NCBI GenBank assembly: GCA_964036275.1
Contig: OZ038436.1
Span: 1,884,214 to 1,948,213 of the forward strand
Source of the DNA: Litoditis marina
Taxonomy: Eukaryota; Nematoda; Chromadorea; Rhabditida; Rhabditidae
Direction: 5' to 3'
Length of the DNA: 64,000 nucleotides
The position numbers were made by a program, and so were the translations under genes. Below, one piece after another: positions 58,712 to 64,000 of this stretch. Position 1 is the stretch's first letter; every line of letters starts with the position of its first letter. The notes under the pieces were generated by a model. It was not told where the DNA came from. It saw only the letters and a list, made by a program, of their open reading frames with translations, and did no database searches.

Positions 58712-61319
58712 AGAGATTAGATTTTCCGTTATTTTTTTTCACGTTTTGTTCTACAGCTATATCTTCTTCATTATGTTTCCAGGAAAAATTAAAAAAGTGG
58801 TAAAGAGAAAAGAAAATTAAAATCAAGTCATTGCTTAAACGTTGTTGTGAAACAATTAAAGCTATTGACACTTTTATTGTCGAAAATGTTCATCTAACGT
58901 TAAAGAGACCTCTAACGCATCGCAATGTTGCACCACCTGTATTCAAAGTGTACCAGGAGTTCGCAACAATATTTAGCACATACTTGGTACAGAGAATAAA
59001 AAAAACTTGAGGATCAGGCCTCTCGTTTCACCCTGAAAACGTCTATTTGTCAGACCGTTTTTTTTTCAAAAATTGTATTTAATTGAATTAATAGTTAACT
59101 AAATGTAATCGGTGTCCATGTCTCGCTGTGTATGGACCTCGACATGCTGTAGTTTGAAGCTTCGAACGAAAATACTCGGTAAATTCTGTTCAATACACCA
59201 GCTGACTGAGCGCCCGTCTTTCCACGTTCTTAACAATAGGCCTTAGCTACTCTGTCAAAAAAGTGCATTTGATCGAGAGGTCGAGACCCCAATCAATTTT
59301 TGAGTCCCGATGTTTACAACTTCCAAACTCGAAATTTTGTGACGCGATTTGTCAAAAAAACATTTTTGGAAAAATGATCGGCTGGTATAATGATTACAGT
59401 ACCTCAACCTACTTTATATTACGTAAAAGTGATGAAAAGGTATACGTTTTTCGTGTTTGAGAATAGTTCCAGGTTCCGACAAAGTGCAAATGTAAGTTAG
59501 TGAAAAGTGGTTAGCGTCGCCTGCAAAAATGTAGAAAGTGGCCCTGACTAAAACCTGTAGTCTGATCTGCATACTCATTATCATTCGAACATTAAAGGAA
59601 CATTATAGATGGTGAATCACAACTGAACACACGGACACCAAACACAGCAGCAATTCTCACATTGCACAGATTTTTCAAGTTATGCACATTTACATCTTAT
59701 CTAGATCGTTCGCTGAAAGGATTGTCTACCAAATCGGAGGCCGTTATATACAATAGTCACGAAACATTGAACTGTGGGAATGCAATTGGTTTTCCCGTAG
59801 GAAGAAATCCTCTCAATTTACGGTGCAGTGCTCGCGAGTTCACTACAAATTCGTAAAATTTCCTAGAATCTTTGATTAAAAATAGACTCATTGTCGTGAA
59901 AGAGTCACACCTCGTAAAAGAGTCACACCGTAAAAGGCAGCAAAAAGTATGAACGCAGAGTTGGCAGCAGATTGTTGCTGCTTGCTGCCGACAGCAAGTC
60001 TTGCAGTCGGCAGCACGATCGATAATCACACTTTGCATGTTGCTGCTGCTGCTGCCAGAGTTGGCAGCAAAAAGTATGAACCCTGCCCTACTGATGTGCG
60101 CCCACTAGTCACTGGCAGATTTCGGTAACCTAGTCAGATAGCAAAAAAAAAGTCAAAAGAACGATTACAAATCATTTGAGAATATGAATATTTCAGCAAA
60201 CTAGAAGAGAAACACATACTCTTTCAAACCACGGGAAAGGGAATATTAGTAATATGGGCTTAACACGATACTTTGTAAGGGTAATCGAGAACTATAATGT
60301 TAAGGAGAACGGAGTTGGTGTATAAACAATGTGTGCAACGTTTGAGTGGATTGATCAGTCGTTGATCACTTGTCAGCATGTGAGAGAGTGTGTAGGTCAA
60401 AGATGAGCAGACAGAACGCGCCCCATCCAAACCTTGCCCCTTACGGAGTTGATTGTATGGTGTCCATATCGGTCATGTAGTCAACTAGATAGCTAAGTGT
60501 TTTATGCCAGAACATCCGTCACTGAAACGATCAAATTTTGGGGCGAAAAGTTCTATGAGATTGAATAAACCACGATCGATTAATTTACACACTATAACCA
60601 ATGTTTCACTCACAAAATGCCATTGCTACAGGGAAGTAGACTCGGATTCGGTTGAAATTCCAAGGCGGGTCGGATTTACATGAAATCAAATCGAATTCTG
60701 CCTGAACTTTTCTTTTTGCTGCTCTGATGTGTTTGTGGTCTGATTTCTGTGAGCTTTTGCTGCAGTTAAGAGATTTCTGAGCTATGTCACAACTATTATT
60801 CCGTCCAACCATTTAACTTTTTATGCAGAAAACGCTCCAGTAATAACTCACCCTTTTAGGTTTCCAATCTAAACAGTTAGCGCAACGTTTAGTGGAATTG
60901 AAGAGACTCAACTAAATCAGTTGAGACACGCCTCGAGTGAGTTTTCGCATTATGAAACGATGTCCAAGGAGAAACTCTGATTCCATGCATACTAAGACAA
61001 AAAATAATAACAGAGTTAGGGTTCACATCATCTTTATGTTCCAGTAAACCATACAAATAAACTAAATAATAGGCCCTTGGGAATGTGCTTTTATTAATTC
61101 TATTGTCTTGATTCTCTTGTTGTCGAAATATAATCTATTTAAGCTTTTTAGATCTATTTAGCATAGATCTGCTCTTGTACTTGATTGAGTGGTCCACTTG
61201 ATATTGTGACAGAAGTTTGAGTCAAAGGCAGAGGGTTGGTGAGAAGGAGAGCAAGTAGACGAACTGTTGAGAACTGTCTGCTCTGGCCAAAACGCCTCTT
61301 TTATACCTTTTCTAGACTC
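58712..61319. repeat. Tandem unit 4 (X only, LINE absent)
   Basis: Carries a 191-bp deletion relative to unit 3 (54,840-55,030). At CTAGACTC, where the other units enter the LINE, it runs on into ACGTGGACCAATC. This junction is the unoccupied LINE site. Confidence 0.95.
59936..60087. mobile_element. 152-bp CTGCC MITE inside X (unit 4)
   Basis: Duplicated with the unit; see 41,587-41,738. Confidence 0.85.
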
Positions 61320-61910
61320 ACGTGGACCAATCAGCGCGCGCCACAGGATACGTGAGACATTAGCATAATGCTCATCGCACCAGACTGCGCAAGTTAGCTT
61401 GCTTGCTTGATACTTGCGTACACATTGATTGGTGGCGCAACAATGGTATTATGTGTTAAATGACCAAACAAACTTTAACGACGACACTTTCCCGGTCTAC
61501 CATGTTCAATTGAATCCAATTAAAAAATGGTCCGGCAAATGAGCATTTTTAGGGTAAAACGAAGAGCTTGATGCTCGCATAGTTTTTTCGATTAAAGAGT
61601 TCACTGTGCACTACAGAATAAATCTTATTCAGTAAGTAATCATGCTTGCAACAACCAATTGTTGCCACCTCCTAGTACGTCTTATATACAAGTGGTGCAA
61701 CATTGCGATGCGCTAGGGCTCTCTTTAACGTTATTTAACCATTTTCGACCATAAAAAATTCAATAGTTCTTATTTGTTTGGGTCACAACAACGTTTATTT
61801 AAGAATGACTTGATTGCAATTCCTTTTTCCTTATGTATCTATTTATTATTTCCTTTGAATATATAGTAAAATAGATAGAGATAAATTTGTATAACAAAAC
61901 GTGTGTAAGT
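61320..61910. repeat. Right end of element X
   Basis: Unique sequence at 61,320-61,640, then the inverted end that mirrors 40,390-40,640. It includes TATATA + GTGCAACATTGCGATG at 61,684-61,710. Confidence 0.7.
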
Positions 61911-62062
61911 GAGAAACGATTGCTGTTAAGATCGTACTGCATGGAATATAAATAAGAAGGTCATTAGTTCAATATGGAAATCGATCACTCAATTCATGAT
62001 CACACTGATTCAGAGAAATTCATAGCTTCTTAACCATCGAAAAAATTCCGTTTATATTAGAA

Positions 62063-62299
62063 ATGTACTCAAACAAACGACCTTGTGTTCCCAAATTCGA
62101 GCAAATCAAGAATGTTCTCTCTGTGTTTCACTGTCTACAACGAAATCTTGAACACAGACGCTCGGATGACTTCATTTTCCAGCTGAGCGTGATGCCGAAT
62201 CAATTGAAGAAATGGAACGGAACAGAAGGTTCTTGCCCTGAGGGCTTCATCAAGCACATCCAGTCTTTCAGATTTCAACCTGAGTTTCCTTCAGCATAG
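62063..62299 (+). CDS. Unidentified 78-residue ORF
   Basis: ATG-started frame in non-repeated sequence, with ordinary composition (VPKFEQIKNVLSVFHCLQRN..., WNGTEGSCPEGF). I recognise no family, signal peptide or membrane span. It could be a small gene, an exon or chance. It was noted because its composition is less biased than that of the neighbouring frames. Confidence 0.25.
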   Translation: MYSNKRPCVPKFEQIKNVLSVFHCLQRNLEHRRSDDFIFQLSVMPNQLKKWNGTEGSCPEGFIKHIQSFRFQPEFPSA

Positions 62300-62329
62300 G
62301 CTATATAGTGAGTGCCAAATTTGTACATT

Positions 62330-62402
62330 TCTGTCTCTCGCCGGAATCGAACCTGCGAGCAAAAGATTCGTAACGAGGCGCTAACCGCTTCGCAATTAGA
62401 GC
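62330..62402 (-). other. tRNA-like relic (perfect B box)
   Basis: On the minus strand there is an A-box-like TTGCGAAGCGGTTAGCGC and a perfect B box GGTTCGATTCC at tRNA-like spacing, and the D stem GCG/CGC forms. The acceptor and anticodon stems do not pair well, so it is a pseudo-tRNA or a SINE head and not a functional tRNA. Confidence 0.45.
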
Positions 62403-63100
62403 ACATAACCGGCAAGCTTTGGAATCGAAGAAAAGTGTGCGTACACAGCTGAATGTGAGATATACAGTACCCTCCCACATTTCCGTTGGCGACGACTATA
62501 TCTTTGCATGATTCTTGCTGAGGTAGAAAGTAATACGAAAAGTCTCTCAAATTACCATGTGTTGGCTCTATCCCGCTGTAATTGTAGTATGATTTCGCAT
62601 TTTGTCGAAACTTGTAATTTATGTCTTGTATCGAGTTCAAACTACAAATCAGTCATGGTGCTCTTCTATAGTAGATAAGTGCCAAGATGTAAGGAATGGA
62701 CCTACGTACAAAAGAGTTGAATCTGATGGGTGGTAAGTCCTGTGGCCGTAATCATTGTGCTTAAACAGCAGGAAAACTGGTTGAGCGAATCTTCAGTAGA
62801 ATTTTATCATCAGACTATTTAACTTCTCGGCAGTTTTTGCTCAAATGTCAAAATGTTATGCCTAACTTGATTAAAAATGTTGTCAACTAGAGAAAATAGA
62901 TATACCTTCTGAAAATATCTAATTCCGAACAAGCTATTTGAGCCTTAGTGAGTACGACCACTGCTCAGAAAAATCCCTGTGCAGACAGAGTACTCCCGGA
63001 AACCCCGCGCTCATAGTCTGTTCCACTCGTTTGTGTTCCTCTACAGTATGACAATTGAACTTCCGGACGGATTTGTGACAAGTAAACCTTTCGGGTAAAC
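62403..63100. other. Unassigned sequence
   Basis: I see no gene or clear repeat apart from weak similarity to 37,900-38,000 near 62,430-62,520. Confidence 0.4.
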
Positions 63101-63109
63101 TCTAGGCTA

Positions 63110-64000
63110 TAATATATTGTTCTCTACTCGTACTAATCTGCAAGAAAATGTTTTCCAGAACGTATTTTTAATTATAAAATACGGAAACAACTTTTTAAAT
63201 GTTTTGCTGCGTACTGTATTGGTGCAACGAGTGAAACAACGTATGAATTTTGTGTTATTACGATGAATTTAAAATCTCTGAATCTCCTGATGAATTAAAA
63301 TGTCAGTTGGAAAAATGGTTTGTATCTGAAAGTGTGTTTCACTTGACCCCACGAACATATCCTAAACAATAATCCTTCTGACAACCTTTTGTAAAGTAAA
63401 GAACCTGTTTATCCCTCTTGCCTTGTTTTGATAGTAGTTTGTAATTGTATAAACGTAAATCATCTACTTTAGACTTGCAACCTGAATGTAACAGACAGCC
63501 TCTTGGAGGATAGCCGTTGTCTCCCTACAAGACTCTTTTCCTCCAACTCCCAGCGCCCTTTTGACGCCAACAACACCTTCACACAACACTCAGTGATACG
63601 GGAGAAAAATAAAGCTCCTTTTGTATTCTATTGTATTACATAGTTTCTCGCTTGAATGGCCATTTTTCCAGCATTCAGACTTTTTATTCAGGAGTTTCAG
63701 CGACATTTTGTTCACAGTTAAAGTGGATTGTTTAAAATTCCAACGACCAAGAAAAGTTTCGCTCGGTGGCGTCACGAAAAATACTAATTCTAATCGGGCT
63801 GAGTGTTTCATTGTCTCTATGTAATGACGAGTCAGATCTGATATTCGGAGTGCATTTTTGCAGATTCAGTAAGATGTATTTCTTGAACGAAATGTGCTCC
63901 AAAGGGAAGTTGTTGTATCCCACTGAATGGTCCGTTTTTCATCAATTTTGAGATTCAATTGTATGCAGAACCTTACAGACACACAAAACCAACCAATCCA
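63110..64000 (+). repeat. Further copy of the palindrome-arm repeat (interrupted)
   Basis: 63,125-63,265 matches 21,185-21,312 and 63,640-64,000 matches 21,315-21,690, in the same orientation. The 370 bp between them (63,268-63,640) are not in the other copies and contain a GC-richer patch at 63,476-63,600. The copy runs off the end of the window. Confidence 0.75.

Larger units (their letters stand above)
40363..61910. mobile_element. Element X with inverted ends, internally expanded by an X-LINE tandem array
   Basis: The left end (about 40,390-40,640) and right end (about 61,640-61,905) are diverged inverted copies. Matching words include CACGTTTTGTT / AACAAAACGTG and TTGCACCAC / GTGGTGCAA. 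Without the array, X would be about 3.4 kb. It shares modules with the palindrome: 42,000-42,480 is a copy of 18,680-19,180. No transposase is visible, so it is a non-autonomous DNA element or fold-back composite. Confidence 0.65.

Noticed and set aside
40363..61319. CRISPR-like or satellite explanation for the array
   Set aside because: The period is 6.1 kb and each unit is a LINE plus an X segment, so it is a transposon tandem array.
40363..61319. Array as a pure assembly error
   Set aside because: Units carry private substitutions, indels, a nonsense codon and a deletion. An assembly error in copy number still cannot be excluded without reads.
1350..62650. Frequent short word AAACTACAAAC or its inverse (e.g. 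2,527, 4,870, 6,600, 17,117, 62,638)
   Set aside because: It is short and AT-rich, and I cannot show that it exceeds chance or repeat content.
63476..63610. Exon-like GC-richer patch with a preceding TTTAG
   Set aside because: No conserved protein is recognised in any frame, and no donor supports an exon.

Overview
The window looks like invertebrate nuclear DNA, most likely from a nematode. One long, intron-split gene is followed by about 53 kb of nested transposable elements. The nematode assignment is an inference from three things: T-rich 3' splice sites of the TTTCAG type, an env-bearing retroelement of a kind known from nematode BEL/Pao elements, and an RTE-type LINE with a 5' ribozyme. 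It has no bacterial features.

Region 1 (1-10,963): the 3' half of an attractin-family gene on the + strand. I resolve 18 exons with consistent phases, giving 700 visible residues: PSI/plexin-like cysteine modules, two laminin-EGF modules, one membrane span, and a cytoplasmic tail with the MASRPFA motif. Its introns carry small hairpin transposons, a fragment of a larger repeat (element X), and local copies of its own splice junctions.

Region 2 (about 11-33 kb): diverged repeats, then a giant imperfect palindrome (14.04-21.86 kb against 23.05-33.0 kb, centre near 22.45 kb). Because each arm serves as the empty site for insertions in the other, insertions can be dated and bounded. The right arm carries a 2,233-bp element with a TAA target duplication, a 372-bp MITE with a TA duplication, and a deleted LTR retroelement. 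That retroelement keeps a class-II-fusion-type env remnant and a complete retro-copied tRNA-Gly. The left arm carries a 2,178-bp insertion between 402-bp direct repeats. Both arms carry a decayed open frame that may be a Polinton-like capsid start.

Region 3 (33-40.3 kb): a Polinton/Maverick-type adenain-like protease gene beside a near-perfect 1.47-kb inverted duplication, then further repeat copies and a small MITE.

Region 4 (40.36-61.9 kb): 3.4 tandem units of about 6.1 kb. Each full unit is 2.79 kb of element X plus a 3.3-kb RTE LINE on the minus strand. Two LINE copies have intact 1,030-codon frames and the first is broken. Each LINE begins with a predicted HDV-like self-cleaving ribozyme. 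The last unit lacks the LINE and runs into the inverted right end of X.

Region 5 (61.9-64 kb): an unidentified short ORF, a tRNA-like relic, and another copy of the palindrome repeat. Common thread: DNA transposons here have normal short target duplications, while the retroelements, and one insertion of unknown class, sit between direct duplications of 74 bp to 2.8 kb.
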